Source of the DNA: Cytobacillus firmus
GTDB lineage: Bacteria > Bacillota > Bacilli > Bacillales > Cytobacillaceae
Assembly (NCBI RefSeq): GCF_023612095.1
Contig: NZ_CP086235.1
Span: forward strand, 4,300,001 to 4,364,000
DNA length: 64,000 nucleotides
Reading direction: 5' to 3'
A model generated the notes under the pieces. It searched no databases and was not told where the DNA came from. It saw only the letters and a program-made list of their open reading frames with translations. Each line of letters begins with the position of its first letter. The stretch's first letter is position 1. Shown here piece after piece: positions 8,731 through 18,096 of this stretch. A program made the translations under genes and the position numbers.

Positions 8731-8758
8731 ATATTACCATTAATAAAGCCCAATGCAA
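8731..8758 (-). promoter_or_regulatory. Candidate sigma-A promoter of ndoAI-ndoA
   Basis: Minus strand TTGCAT (8758-8753), 16-nt spacer, TAATAT (8736-8731), about 50 bp before the ndoAI start. Reasonable boxes but not proven. Confidence 0.45.
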
Positions 8759-8820
8759 AGGGGATTCTTTAATTCTTCTGTATTATCGGCCAAAAAAATA
8801 GTATTTTATGCATGATATCA

Positions 8821-9126
8821 GAAAAGCGGAAGCGCCTTGCCCACGTATGAACGCAGACTAAAAGCGCCACATCCTGTGGCAACGTCTGCATGACCCACAT
8901 CCTGTGGGCCTCAAGCACAAGACGGTCCTCCCGGAAAGGCGTTCTTTACCTTTTTGGGAGGATTGCCCGAAATGTGGAGGCGACTGCTCAGGGACGACAG
9001 GCATAAGACGGTTCCTGTAAGAAGGAGTTTTTCCTTCTGGAAGGAAACGGCTTATGACCCCGAGTCCCTAGGAGCCGCAACTAGACAAGCTTGTGACCTC
9101 GAGGGGTAGGCGCTGAAGCTAGACAG
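8821..9126. repeat. Dispersed intergenic repeat, copy 1 (long form)
   Basis: A roughly 306-bp non-coding element in the 557-bp gap between alr and ndoAI. It begins GAAAAGCGGAAGCGCC and ends GGCGCTGAAGCTAGACAG; the copy at 52055-52176 has the same ends with a much shorter core. The core is packed with short hairpins: GCCAC/GTGGC and CCCAC/GTGGG both closing an ATCCT loop, TCCTCCC/GGGAGGA, and GAAGG/CCTTC. Terminal similarity plus structured core suggests a mobile or structural-RNA repeat. The rest of the gap shows no gene apart from the ndoAI promoter. Confidence 0.6.
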
Positions 9127-9235
9127 TTAACTAACTTCAAAATTTATCATTTTTATCTTTTCAGAAAGCTGCAGCACTTATACCATCCCTTTCTCAGGGC
9201 GGAAGCGCCTAATAACAACGATTAATTTTTTTCAA

Positions 9236-10390
9236 TTATAACAGATAATTAATTCCCCCGATAATTTTACCATCTCTTTTATATATGCGCGGAACCCGGG
9301 AAGATACCATACAAGTAACTTCATAGTTGATGGTTTCAAGCTTTTCGGCGATTTCGTCAACCTGAATTTTTTCTTTCCCCTGCTCGCCGATCAGGGTTAC
9401 CTTTGTTCCGACAGGCATTTCATGGGGTATTTTAATCATGCATTGATCCATGCATATCCTTCCAACAATTGGAACCCTTGCTTCTTCAGCAAGAACCTCC
9501 TGCCCCTGAAGCTTTCGGATCCAGCCATCCGCATAGCCAATCGGCAATGTTGCAACCCATTCATCTTCTTGTGCTTCATAAGTTGCACCATAACTGACTT
9601 TCTCGCCTTTATGGAGCTTTTTCACATGAACAATTGAAGTGTGGAGAGAAAAAGCTTCTTTCAGCTCGAATGGAAGTACAGGCTTTATTTCCATGGATGG
9701 AGACAGTCCATACATGCTGATCCCCATTCTGACAGCATTCATATGCGCTTTTGGAAACCTGAGGCCTGCCGCACTGTTGCTGGTGTGGACGTACTTCGGC
9801 AATACCTCCAGCCAGCCGATCATTTCTTCAAACCTGCTCAGCTGCGTTTCAAAATAGGCATTGTTTATTGAATCCGCTGTGGCGAAGTGTGTAAATATTC
9901 CTTCAAGCAGAAAACGCTTGTCCTTTTTGATAACGCTCTCAATTCCAGCAAGCTCATCCCGGCTGCGAATCCCCAGGCGGCCCATGCCGGTATCAAGCTT
10001 TATATGAATATTGAGGGTTCCATCTTCTACATATTCAGCTGCTTTTGCCAGCCATTCCTGCTGAAAAACAGTGAGGGAGATATTATTTGAGGCTGCCTCG
10101 CCTGCGTGTTCCGGGCGGCTCGCTCCCATTACTAAAATTGGCTCTTCAATTTTTTTCATTCTCAATGCGATTGCCTCATCCAGGGTCGCAACCGCCAGGG
10201 AGGATGCGCCTGCTTCAAGCGCTGCCTTCGCTACAGCTGCATCTCCATGCCCATACCCATTTGCCTTAACAACCGCAATGATTTTTGCCCCTTCTTTTAC
10301 ATGTTTTTTCATTGACTCTACATTATATGATATATGGTCCAGATTTATCTCTGCCCAAGTGTCCCGATACATTTTTGTCTGTTCATTCAT
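9236..10390 (-). CDS. alr: Alanine racemase
   Basis: 384 residues, fold-type III PLP enzyme that interconverts L- and D-alanine for peptidoglycan synthesis. The PLP lysine is in [10 protein letters not shown] near residue 40; the catalytic tyrosine is in [10 protein letters not shown] near residue 265; CMDQCMIKI follows near residue 310. It supplies D-Ala to the ddl and murF products encoded 10-12 kb away. Starts at GTG 10402, ATG 10390 or ATG 10372 are possible; AAAGGA lies 13 nt before ATG 10390 and overlaps the GTG, so ATG 10390 is a compromise. Homologues start close to the YRDTWAEI segment. Confidence 0.95.
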   Translation of the reverse strand: MNEQTKMYRDTWAEINLDHISYNVESMKKHVKEGAKIIAVVKANGYGHGDAAVAKAALEAGASSLAVATLDEAIALRMKKIEEPILVMGASRPEHAGEAASNNISLTVFQQEWLAKAAEYVEDGTLNIHIKLDTGMGRLGIRSRDELAGIESVIKKDKRFLLEGIFTHFATADSINNAYFETQLSRFEEMIGWLEVLPKYVHTSNSAAGLRFPKAHMNAVRMGISMYGLSPSMEIKPVLPFELKEAFSLHTSIVHVKKLHKGEKVSYGATYEAQEDEWVATLPIGYADGWIRKLQGQEVLAEEARVPIVGRICMDQCMIKIPHEMPVGTKVTLIGEQGKEKIQVDEIAEKLETINYEVTCMVSSRVPRIYKRDGKIIGGINYLL

Positions 10391-10574
10391 CGATGTATTC
10401 ACGTCCTTTTAGCCATTGCTTTATACATGTCGATTATCAAACTCGGCAGATGGTTTGTCAAATGGATATTTTCTTAACCGGGGTTACTTTGGAAAGAGAA
10501 AGCGTATATCTGATGTGCCGGATTTGAGAGCTTGGTCTTTCTTTGGACTCTGTGATGCGTAAATTCCCGAGGAT

Positions 10575-10834
10575 GTGTCCAAACCTTAGCCTTCTTCTGA
10601 CTCAAAATACCTAAACCTGTGATGCTGTGTCCGAACCTCGGCCTTCTTCTGACTCAAAATGCCTAAACCTGTGATGCTGTGTCCGAACCTTGGCCTTCTT
10701 CTGACTCAAAATGCCTAAACCTGTGATGCTGTGTCCGAACCTCGGCCTTCTTCTGACTCAAAATGCCTAAACCTGTGATGCTGTGTCCGAACCTGAGTCC
10801 TTCTTCGAACTCACGAAGCAATAGATCCGAGACC
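10575..10834. repeat. 52-bp tandem repeat array 1 (5 units)
   Basis: Five nearly identical 52-bp units begin at 10575, 10627, 10679, 10731 and 10783; a degenerate unit precedes and another follows at 10837. Each unit contains GTGTCCGAA, 11 nt, TTCTGACTC, 23 nt; the last well-defined unit is already divergent. The array fills most of the 518-bp gap between alr and ydcC. Since 52 is not a multiple of 3, each unit shifts the frame, so it is not a coding repeat. The array at 45285-45720 has the same period and the same two motifs in the same phase. Confidence 0.9.
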
Positions 10835-10865
10835 TGGTGTCCGACCCTGTCCAATTTTCCACCCC

Positions 10866-10894
10866 AACAAAAAACAGGCCCCCTATAGGACCTG
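10866..10894 (-). terminator. Terminator after ydcC
   Basis: Minus-strand hairpin CAGGTCC...GGGGCCTG (10875-10894) followed by TTTTTTGTT, 15 bp past the ydcC stop codon. Confidence 0.8.
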
Positions 10895-10908
10895 CTTTAG
10901 GCAGTGAT

Positions 10909-11922
10909 TTATTTCACCATTTCTCCTTGTACCGAACGGGCAATATCGGACATTTCTTCAGGTGATAAATCGTTGGATGCGATCATATAATCCACGCCCT
11001 GGTAAGTCCAGGAGATGGTGTTGTCAGAAAGTGCACCAATGGTGAAGCCAAGGTCAACCGGCTCGCCTTTAACAGATGTAACAACGGATGATGTCGGCAT
11101 GACAGTGGCCTTTTCCTGTACAAGCGTAAATGACTTTTCTCCATCATATGTCAAAACAACGCGCTTGCCGTCTTCTGTTTTCATTTCCTGTTCATCAACC
11201 AGCTTTACATCCGCCATGTCCATCTGCGGATATTTAACTGTGAACTCCTGATCCTCCATCTCGGCCATGACTGGCACTTCGAGCTGGGCGCCTGTCATGT
11301 TCTTTTGCATGTCAAAGTCTTTCTTATCGAAGCTGGCATTGAATTTTACATTTGAAAATTCTACTGTTACAAGTGCATTTTTATCAGGATCCATAACCTT
11401 CACACTGACTGGTGATAAATCGGACTTCTTCAGCTTGATTTCCTGTACAGGAAGCATCTGATTATTTTGATAGCGTGTTTTTGTTTCAAACACATAATGC
11501 TCTTTTGTAGCTGAGAACTTAGCTTCTTTATCCTCCATAATGTCCTTGATTAATGATTCATATAAATAAGCCTGGCTGCTGTTCTGCGGCCAATCACTCT
11601 GGAAGCGGAAGCTCTTGTTCAGCGCAGGAGTGAGGACAAATACACCGTCATTGTTTCTGAGAATCATCTGGCTTTGATCCTTTTGGGCGTTTTTCAGGTT
11701 TACCCGGTAAAAATCCGGATCTTTATGCCACACTTCTATTTCATATGTCTGCGGGTCCGTTCCCATCTGCAGAGTCATTTTTGCCTCTGCCTTGTATCCC
11801 TTAACGTCTTCGAGCTTTTTATCAAGATCCTTCACAACATCCTCCTGTGTTTTAGAACCACAGGCAGACAATGCAAGAACAACCAAAAGCCCGGCAAGCA
11901 GCATGAACCACTTTTTCTTCAT
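10909..11922 (-). CDS. YdcC-like lipoprotein, LolA-fold
   Basis: 337 residues with a lipoprotein signal peptide: MKKKWFMLLAGLLVVLALSA followed by the lipobox cysteine at residue 21. The mature part (GYKAEAKMTLQMGTDPQTYE...) has the repeated beta-strand pattern of the LolA/LolB-like outer-membrane lipoprotein-sorting family, and the C-terminal third (SWTYQGVDYMIASNDLSPEE) resembles DUF4367. B. subtilis YdcC, at the same place between acpS and alr, is expressed in the mother cell during sporulation; its function is unknown. It would be anchored to the outer face of the membrane. A GGCCGA hairpin lies in its leader at 11951-11979. Confidence 0.85.
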   Translation of the reverse strand: MKKKWFMLLAGLLVVLALSACGSKTQEDVVKDLDKKLEDVKGYKAEAKMTLQMGTDPQTYEIEVWHKDPDFYRVNLKNAQKDQSQMILRNNDGVFVLTPALNKSFRFQSDWPQNSSQAYLYESLIKDIMEDKEAKFSATKEHYVFETKTRYQNNQMLPVQEIKLKKSDLSPVSVKVMDPDKNALVTVEFSNVKFNASFDKKDFDMQKNMTGAQLEVPVMAEMEDQEFTVKYPQMDMADVKLVDEQEMKTEDGKRVVLTYDGEKSFTLVQEKATVMPTSSVVTSVKGEPVDLGFTIGALSDNTISWTYQGVDYMIASNDLSPEEMSDIARSVQGEMVK

Positions 11923-12066
11923 TCCTTCAGCCCCTTTGTCTCATTTCAGTGAGATTGGCCGAACTTTCGGCCTGTCTCTCCTATCGCATTATGAATATAT
12001 GAGACAACCTAAAGGAATATGCTAGGAGGAATGACAAGCTTTAGAAATTCTTCCTGCAGTAAAAAT

Positions 12067-12420
12067 TCATGATTTTTCTATAACCACTTGGGCCACAGCA
12101 TACTCCCTGCTATGGGAAATCGACAAGTGAACCCCCTCTTTAAATGGCTTTGAAATAAACGGCTTACCCTTTTCATTCTTTTCAATTTCAATATCCTGAA
12201 AGGAAAGTTCTTCGCCGATCCCGGTTCCCCACGCCTTTGAAAAGGCTTCCTTCGCCGCAAATCTTCCTGCAAGAAACTCTGCGCGCCTTTTTTCCGGCAA
12301 TTGCCGATAGCCATTCAGCTCTTTTGGGGTCAAAATCCGATCAGGAAACCGCTCCTGCCTGGCAATAATTTTCCGTATCCGCTCGAGGTCTGCAATATCA
12401 ATCCCAATACCGGAAATCAT
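12067..12420 (-). CDS. acpS: Holo-[acyl-carrier-protein] synthase
   Basis: 117 residues, normal for AcpS. It transfers 4'-phosphopantetheine from CoA to a serine of acyl carrier protein and so activates fatty acid synthesis; it works as a trimer. The Mg-binding motifs are [12 protein letters not shown] (Asp at residue 8) and [16 protein letters not shown] (Glu near residue 58). It is divergent from the rhomboid gene, as in B. subtilis. Confidence 0.95.
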   Translation of the reverse strand: MISGIGIDIADLERIRKIIARQERFPDRILTPKELNGYRQLPEKRRAEFLAGRFAAKEAFSKAWGTGIGEELSFQDIEIEKNEKGKPFISKPFKEGVHLSISHSREYAVAQVVIEKS

Positions 12421-12576
12421 CTCTCATCTTCCTTCTATTTATATTATTTGCTGCATAAAGAATACAGTAGAAGCAGGATTATGTACACTTTATCTCTTGA
12501 AGTAAGTGTTATGGCATGCTGAAAAGCCGCTTTTCAGGCTATGATGTAGATAACTATTTAAGCACGGAGGAGAGCC

Positions 12577-13302
12577 ATGTTTACGAGAACGGAAAGCTTA
12601 AAGGAATTTATCCGCTACTACCCAGTTGTTACGGCTATCATTTGTATCCATATTATCATCTATCTATTAACTGTCATTCCCCTATTCCCAAATTCGCTTA
12701 TTTTTGAGAAGCTGGCAGGCGTCAATTTATATATTGTGGAGGGTGAATACTGGCGGCTGCTGAGCCCCATCATCCTGCACAGCGGCTTCTCTCATGTTTT
12801 ATTTAACAGCTTTTCACTCGTTCTATTCGGTCCAGTCCTGGAGAGGCTGCTCGGAAAAACCAGATTCATTTTGGTTTATATCACAGCTGGCGCAGCCGCG
12901 AATATTGCTACACTCATCCTTGAGCCATTAACGTATATTCACGTGGGAGCCAGCGGCGCGATCTTTGGTTTGTTCGGCTACTTTGCAGCCATCCTTGTCT
13001 TTCGAAAAGAACTTTTATCCAGGGAAAACTCACAAATCATCCTGACCATTACGATCATTGGGGTCATTATGACCTTCCTGCAGCCAAACATCAATGTGAC
13101 CGCACATATATTCGGCCTGATTGCAGGCTTCCTGATTGGCGCAGCCTCTCTGGCCAAAGGCCGTACATCATCTTCATCCGGCATCATAAGGTCAGGCGGA
13201 CTTTCCGGCATCAGGCCTTCTTTAAAAGGAGTGCCTGCATCAAGGCTTGCTGTTTGGGGAATTATCGTTATTTTAGCCATAGTGGGGTTTTTAGCCAGAT
13301 AA
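12577..13302 (+). CDS. Rhomboid-family intramembrane serine protease (YdcA-like)
   Basis: 241 residues, about six membrane segments. The catalytic serine is in VGASGAIFGLFGY near residue 127 and the histidine partner in VTAHIFGLIAGFLIG near residue 190; HSGFSHVLFNSFSL near residue 68 carries the conserved His and Asn. Rhomboids cleave membrane-spanning substrates within the bilayer; the substrate here is unknown. GGAGGAGAGCC precedes the ATG. It ends 29 bp before a shared terminator and converges with ydbT. Confidence 0.92.
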   Translation: MFTRTESLKEFIRYYPVVTAIICIHIIIYLLTVIPLFPNSLIFEKLAGVNLYIVEGEYWRLLSPIILHSGFSHVLFNSFSLVLFGPVLERLLGKTRFILVYITAGAAANIATLILEPLTYIHVGASGAIFGLFGYFAAILVFRKELLSRENSQIILTITIIGVIMTFLQPNINVTAHIFGLIAGFLIGAASLAKGRTSSSSGIIRSGGLSGIRPSLKGVPASRLAVWGIIVILAIVGFLAR

Positions 13303-13324
13303 TGGCCCACAGCTGGACAGTTAA

Positions 13325-13353
13325 ACAAAAAAAGCGCTCACGGGCGCTTTTCT
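13325..13353. terminator. Bidirectional terminator between the rhomboid gene and ydbT
   Basis: Stem AAAGCGC/GCGCTTT (13331-13337 with 13344-13350), with an A-rich run on its left and T-rich run on its right, so it can work in both directions. It covers the last bases of ydbT. Confidence 0.75.
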
Positions 13354-14795
13354 TGTTGTTTCAGTCCAGTATAAGAATACCATTTATAAATAGCATATAC
13401 TTCTTTCCTGTCGAGATCCCGTACGGTTCCCCCTGTCCCGCCTGCCCCGGACATAGCGGCAGCTTCGATGGTTGCCAGACTGCGTTTTTTCTGGAAATAG
13501 CTTACTTTCATGTTGAGAGACTGGATTCGATTTCTTCTTAAGTACACTGTTGTCCTGACAATTCCGCGATATCTGAGCGCAAGCTGCTGTGAGCTGATAT
13601 CCCAGCCGGCATCCCTGTATTTGAGATACGACCATCCCAGCGCAAGGATCAGCAGCACCAAAGAAAGATATCCCCATGGCCTGAAAAAGAGTATCGGTAC
13701 TGCGACAAAAGGCAGAATCCACAGGAATCCTCTCCATAAATAGCGGTTAAGGGCTCTTTTCGGAGCTTTAAAGAAACCCTGCTGCAGTTCATACTGCGGC
13801 AAGTGCGGCTTTAACAAACCGGCAATCCTAGTTTTTTTCACGATCGGCAGGATCATTAGACGGGCGCTTTCATTGTCTTCAATGGATCCTCCGGCACTTT
13901 CAATATAAACAGTCGCCAGGCCAAATGGCTGCCTAAGCAGGTTTTCCCTTATCTGAATAGCCTGTATGCGGTTCAGCGGGATCGTCATTTGCCTCTTTTC
14001 GAGCAAGCCTCTGGTGACAATCAATTCATTCTCACTTCTTATTAATGTAAAACCGGCATATTTCAGCATGCTTCCAATAAGAGCGATCAGCCATGCCATT
14101 AGAAAGACAATGAAGACCAATATACTCACAAAGATCATTCCGTTGGCAATAAACCCTTCGAGCCCGGCAAACACCTTTTCATAGGGAATGATTTCTTCAA
14201 ATTGAAAAACAAACGCAAAGACAGCTGAAATTACGACACCTGCCCCGCCTGAAGTTGATGACAGAAGGAAAAGTTCTCCGGCCGTAATTTTATAAATCAC
14301 TTCCCGGTTCTGCACTGCTGCTTCCGGTTCTAAAGGATTATTTTTGGCAGCTGAAAATGCCTGCTGAATGAAATCTGCATCTGCTTTGGAAATAGCCGTC
14401 AATACCGCTTCTGCCTCACCCGCACCGGTTGAGCCCGCTGTCTCCACCTTCATTTTCACAAGTCCAAAAGGTCTTTGAAGCAAGCCTTCCGATAAGTCGA
14501 GACTTTGGATTCTTTCAAGCGGAATATACCTTTTCTTCCTTACCAGAACACCATACTCGATGCGAAGCTCGCCTTCCTCCAGTCTATAGGTATATCTCCA
14601 CCAGGTAAGGATCCCGATTAAAAAGACTGCGATTATGACACCTATAGACAGGATAAGCTGAAAAATCTCCCCGTTTCCTCCTCTGCTTCCAAAGACGACA
14701 AAAATAAGAAAGGGCACCAGCATTTCCTTAAGATGTTTCAGGAAATTTGCTGCCGCAGCTATTGGATGCAGCCGTTTCGGATTAGACATCATCAT
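13338..14795 (-). CDS. YdbT-like membrane protein with bacterial PH domains
   Basis: About 485 residues. Several hydrophobic segments alternate with bacterial PH (bPH2, YdbS/YdbT-type) domains; repeated strand motifs of the form IPLERIQSLDL, IPLNRIQAIQIREN and LRRNRIQSLNMK each open a PH-like unit followed by VKVETAGS or VYIESAGGS. Thus three copies of the unit are visible. The start is one of three ATG codons overlapping the end of ydbS; ATG 14795 lies 6 nt after AAGGG. In B. subtilis ydbS and ydbT form an operon and have been linked to resistance to antimicrobial compounds (recollection); the mechanism is unknown. Confidence 0.88.
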   Translation of the reverse strand: MMMSNPKRLHPIAAAANFLKHLKEMLVPFLIFVVFGSRGGNGEIFQLILSIGVIIAVFLIGILTWWRYTYRLEEGELRIEYGVLVRKKRYIPLERIQSLDLSEGLLQRPFGLVKMKVETAGSTGAGEAEAVLTAISKADADFIQQAFSAAKNNPLEPEAAVQNREVIYKITAGELFLLSSTSGGAGVVISAVFAFVFQFEEIIPYEKVFAGLEGFIANGMIFVSILVFIVFLMAWLIALIGSMLKYAGFTLIRSENELIVTRGLLEKRQMTIPLNRIQAIQIRENLLRQPFGLATVYIESAGGSIEDNESARLMILPIVKKTRIAGLLKPHLPQYELQQGFFKAPKRALNRYLWRGFLWILPFVAVPILFFRPWGYLSLVLLILALGWSYLKYRDAGWDISSQQLALRYRGIVRTTVYLRRNRIQSLNMKVSYFQKKRSLATIEAAAMSGAGGTGGTVRDLDRKEVYAIYKWYSYTGLKQQEKRP

Positions 14796-15261
14796 CTGCA
14801 GCCCTTGCCAGCTGAGAAATGAAAAAGCGCAATTCCTCGGCTTCATCCACATCCAATGCCGGTATTTCATGAACGGTGGCAGCTGTCGAAATGGTGACAG
14901 TAGCCAGGCGATACTTTCTCAATATCGGCCCCTGCCTGGTATCCACATGCTGCACCCGAATCATGGGAACAAGCGTCCTTTTTATCACAAATAGCCCATT
15001 TTTAAGCTCTATTTCATTTTCCCGGACCTCATACCTCCATCTTCTCCACCTTAATGATGGGAAAGTCATAATAACCAGGTAGGCATAGGCGGAATAGAAC
15101 ATTAAAGAAGCTCCAATAACCCAAATAGGCCAATTAAACAGGATGGCAGCAGCAATAGCGCCCCCTGACAACACAAAAGGAAAAACAGAATGGAGCGTGC
15201 CGGAGATTCTCCAGGCAAGCAGTCCCCTTGCCGGAATCCTTTTATGCGGCTCTGTAATCAT
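14782..15261 (-). CDS. YdbS-like PH-domain membrane protein
   Basis: 159 residues: two membrane segments (about residues 25-65: FPFVLSGGAIAAAILF and WVIGASLMFYSAYAYLV) followed by one bacterial PH domain (RRWRYEVRENEIELKNGLFV, IRVQHVDTRQGPILRKYRLA). The ATG at 15261 has GGGGGG 6 nt upstream; upstream in-frame codons lack one. It overlaps ydbT by 14 bp, so the two are probably translated together and may form one complex. Confidence 0.88.
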   Translation of the reverse strand: MITEPHKRIPARGLLAWRISGTLHSVFPFVLSGGAIAAAILFNWPIWVIGASLMFYSAYAYLVIMTFPSLRWRRWRYEVRENEIELKNGLFVIKRTLVPMIRVQHVDTRQGPILRKYRLATVTISTAATVHEIPALDVDEAEELRFFISQLARAADDDV

Positions 15262-15378
15262 GCAGTACCCCCCGCAATTCCATAAAATTAATAGCTTAAA
15301 ATCCGCTCTTTCACTTCTATAAGTATACATGACACAAAAAAGAAGTGTCTCCCTTTTATGAAAAAATTGGGGTAGTGT

Positions 15379-16341
15379 TTATATTTCAAAGCTGGATGAA
15401 TCTATAAAAGTCAAATTGGGGTTCTTTTTCAAATCCTCTGCAAGCTTAAACAGGGCACTGTCCTTCATTTTCGCTTCGATCATGCAATGAATCTCAGGCA
15501 CAGACCCCTTAATGTTCTGCAGAAACTCCATGAACATATCCGCATCAATATAATCCGCATGCGCTCTGAAGTCTTTATCTGATTTGGGGCTGGAAATATG
15601 CATTTTCACAGGCAGTTCAGAATGGTCCCAGGTTGCTGCGACCCTTTCCCATTGCCCTATCCAGTCATCATTCTTGAAATTGGCAAGGTGGTGGTGATAA
15701 TCAAATACAAGCGGTATCCCAAGCTTTTCACAAAGGTAGAGCGTATCTTCAAGTGTAAAGGTAGTATCATCATTCTCGAGAATAATCATCTGCTGGATTC
15801 CGGAAGGCGTAAAGCCCCAATTATGGATAAATTGTTCGAGCGCTTTTTCTTTATCATCATATCCTCCGCCAACATGCAAAACACAGCGGTGAGCCGGATT
15901 CAGACGCATGCCTTTCAGCAGGGCCTCATGCATAGCCAGCGTTTTGATGGACATATTCAATGTGTCCACTTTCGGTGTATTAAGGAGCACAAAATGGTCA
16001 GGGTGAAAATCCACACGCATGGGATGTTCATCCAGAAAGTCGCCGATGCCCGACAGAATTTCTTTGAGTGGACGCATATACTTCCAATCAGAAAGCTCCT
16101 CATGATTAGCAAGGGGAATCAGCCGTGAGCTGAAGCGAAAAAAATGGATATCATGGGCCGCATTGTGCTTTAGCAGCCTCAGGCAATTCTCCAAATTGGA
16201 AACGGCAATTCGCTCCAGTCTTGAAATCGCCGCCTCACGGTCTTTTATACTTGAGAATTGTTTGAACGTCATCGTTTGTGATGGCGATGCGTTTTTCAGA
16301 TTCATACTCATCGCAACATACCCAAGGCGTACAATCGTCAT
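15379..16341 (-). CDS. uvsE: UV DNA damage endonuclease UvsE
   Basis: 320 residues, xylose-isomerase-like TIM barrel of the UvdE family. It nicks DNA 5' of UV photoproducts, starting an alternative excision repair route. Recognised from RLGYVAMSMNLKNASPSQT, HFFRFSSRLIPLANH, VDFHPDHFVLLNTP, LENDDTTFTLEDTL, LVFDYHHHL, HISSPKSDKDFRAHADYID and CMIEAKMKDSAL, which carry the metal-binding His, Glu and Asp residues. GGGAGGAATCGAC precedes the ATG. Such enzymes help spores and vegetative cells of bacilli survive UV. Confidence 0.93.
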   Translation of the reverse strand: MTIVRLGYVAMSMNLKNASPSQTMTFKQFSSIKDREAAISRLERIAVSNLENCLRLLKHNAAHDIHFFRFSSRLIPLANHEELSDWKYMRPLKEILSGIGDFLDEHPMRVDFHPDHFVLLNTPKVDTLNMSIKTLAMHEALLKGMRLNPAHRCVLHVGGGYDDKEKALEQFIHNWGFTPSGIQQMIILENDDTTFTLEDTLYLCEKLGIPLVFDYHHHLANFKNDDWIGQWERVAATWDHSELPVKMHISSPKSDKDFRAHADYIDADMFMEFLQNIKGSVPEIHCMIEAKMKDSALFKLAEDLKKNPNLTFIDSSSFEI

Positions 16342-16442
16342 GTCGATTCCTCCCGTAAGCTTTTCCCTTAGTATGTACGGCAGCTGCTGAGAAATTGCAT
16401 GTGTGGACGCACCCTGCGTACAGACAAAATAAAGTGAAACTT

Positions 16443-16572
16443 CAATCAGTGGGGGTTTTCCTTATCCCCCACTGATTGTTAGTTGAACCAATCGGGCCTT
16501 TACGGGCAGTTTGATCCCCGCTTATCCTCCTTTGATTCCTCTGAGTCTTGAAGCGGGGGTCTTACTGCCCGT
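16443..16572. other. Two strong adjacent hairpins, possible RNA or transposon-end remnant
   Basis: Hairpin A: a perfect 13-bp stem (16443-16455 with 16466-16478, CAATCAGTGGGGG arm) and a 10-nt loop. Hairpin B: a 9-bp outer stem (16502-16510 with 16564-16572, ACGGGCAGT arm), a symmetric TT/TT internal loop, an 11-bp inner stem with one wobble pair (16513-16523 with 16551-16561) and a 27-nt loop containing AAAGGAGG on the minus strand. The pair lies in the 276-bp gap between uvsE and cshA, outside the cshA terminator. There is no ORF. Its role is unknown. Confidence 0.6.
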
Positions 16573-16582
16573 TAGACTGCGA

Positions 16583-16610
16583 TAAAAAGAGAGCAGAATT
16601 TCTGCTCTCC
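16583..16610 (-). terminator. Terminator after cshA
   Basis: Stem GAGAGCAGA/TCTGCTCTC (16589-16609) followed by TTTTTATC on the minus strand, just past the cshA stop codon at 16618. Confidence 0.85.
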
Positions 16611-16617
16611 AAATTTC

Positions 16618-18096
16618 TTATCTATAGCTGTTGCTGTTTGAACGGCTGTTATTGTGGCTTGGACGTTTTCCAGTGTGGCCCTGGCGGGATTTGTATGATC
16701 CTTTTTGGCCGCCCTGTCTGCCTCTGCCATTGTATCCTCCGCGGCTGCGGTCATTTGGCTTTCTGTCACGCTTAGATGGAAGCGGCTTTTCCTCTGTTAA
16801 TTTAACAGGGGTTGTATCCGGTTCCTTTGTCAGCATCTTCAGCACGGCCTGAACAACTGTTGAAGCGTCCTTTTGTGCCAGAAGCTGATCTGCCGCTTCT
16901 TTATAGCTTCCAAGATTGTTTTCCTCGATGGTTTGCATGATTTTTTCCAATACAGCTTTTTGCTGGCCTTCAAGCGCCTCATCCAGTGTTGGAGCATCCA
17001 TGCGTTCCATTTTTTTCTTTGTTGTACGTTCCACCACATTCAGGTACGATTTCTCGCGTGGATTGATGAATGTCATCGCAACACCCGTTTTTCCAGCACG
17101 TCCGGTCCGGCCGATGCGGTGAACATAGCTTTCAGGATCCTGAGGAATGTCAAAATTATATACATGCGTGACGCCGGAAATGTCCAATCCGCGCGCTGCA
17201 ACATCTGTTGCCACAAGGACGTCAATGCTTCCCTCTTTGAACTTCCTTAGTACAGACATCCGTTTAGCCTGGCTTAGGTCCCCATGGATTCCTTCAGCCA
17301 TATATCCGCGAAGATTCAAGGCTTCAGCCAATTCATCAACCCGGCGCTTTGTACGTCCGAATACGATCGCCAATTCCGGTGATTGAATATCCAGAAGTCT
17401 TGTCAGCACATCAAATTTATTTCTCTCATGCACTTCAACATAGAATTGTTCAATAGATGAAACAGTCATTTCCTTAGCTTGTACACGGACAACCTGAGGG
17501 TCCTTCATAAAGCGTTCTGCCATTCTGCGGATTGGCGCAGGCATTGTAGCAGAGAAGAGCAGTGTTTGGCGCTCTTCAGGAATTTGTGCAAGAATCGCTT
17601 CAATATCATCAATGAATCCCATGTTAAGCATTTCATCCGCTTCGTCAAGGATGGCCGTATGGACATGGTCCAAACGCAAAGTTTTGCGGTTGATATGGTC
17701 CAGAATACGTCCCGGCGTTCCAACGATGATATGCGGTTTGTTCTTTAATGCACGGATTTGGCGGTTAATATCCTGGCCGCCATAAATGGAAAGGACTTTC
17801 GTTCTTTTTCCGTAGCCGATTTTATACAGTTCTTCCGATACTTGAATCGCCAGCTCACGTGTAGGGGCAATAATAATTCCCTGAATATGCTCTTTTGTGT
17901 TATCGATTTTATCAATCATCGGGATTCCGAATGCAGCGGTTTTTCCTGTTCCTGTCTGCGCCTGCCCGATCAGGTCTTTATTCTCCAAACTTAACGGAAT
18001 GGTCTGTGTCTGAATAGGAGTCGCTTCTTCAAATCCCATTCGTTTCAGTGATTTCATTGTCTCCGGGCTGATGCCCAAGTCTTGAAACTTTGTCAA
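16618..18096 (-). CDS. cshA: DEAD-box RNA helicase CshA
   Basis: About 492 residues. Helicase motifs in order: Q motif [13 protein letters not shown], motif [28 protein letters not shown], and in domain 2 [21 protein letters not shown] and [11 protein letters not shown]. The tail from about residue 430 is basic and Gly/Arg/Ser/Asn-rich ([12 protein letters not shown]). CshA of bacilli takes part in mRNA turnover with the degradosome, ribosome assembly and cold adaptation. TTG 18096 gives the N-terminus [12 protein letters not shown], which aligns with B. subtilis CshA; GGAG is 10 nt upstream, whereas the ATG at 18105 is only 1 nt from it. Confidence 0.95.
   Translation of the reverse strand: MTKFQDLGISPETMKSLKRMGFEEATPIQTQTIPLSLENKDLIGQAQTGTGKTAAFGIPMIDKIDNTKEHIQGIIIAPTRELAIQVSEELYKIGYGKRTKVLSIYGGQDINRQIRALKNKPHIIVGTPGRILDHINRKTLRLDHVHTAILDEADEMLNMGFIDDIEAILAQIPEERQTLLFSATMPAPIRRMAERFMKDPQVVRVQAKEMTVSSIEQFYVEVHERNKFDVLTRLLDIQSPELAIVFGRTKRRVDELAEALNLRGYMAEGIHGDLSQAKRMSVLRKFKEGSIDVLVATDVAARGLDISGVTHVYNFDIPQDPESYVHRIGRTGRAGKTGVAMTFINPREKSYLNVVERTTKKKMERMDAPTLDEALEGQQKAVLEKIMQTIEENNLGSYKEAADQLLAQKDASTVVQAVLKMLTKEPDTTPVKLTEEKPLPSKRDRKPNDRSRGGYNGRGRQGGQKGSYKSRQGHTGKRPSHNNSRSNSNSYR

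Noticed and set aside
10071..10412. 113-codon plus-strand frame antisense to alr
   Set aside because: Shadow of the alr coding sequence; alr is complete with all motifs.
16443..16572. The hairpin pair as a proven omega-RNA or IS200/IS605 element
   Set aside because: No tnpA or tnpB is present and I could not verify the ends against known elements, so only the structure is reported.
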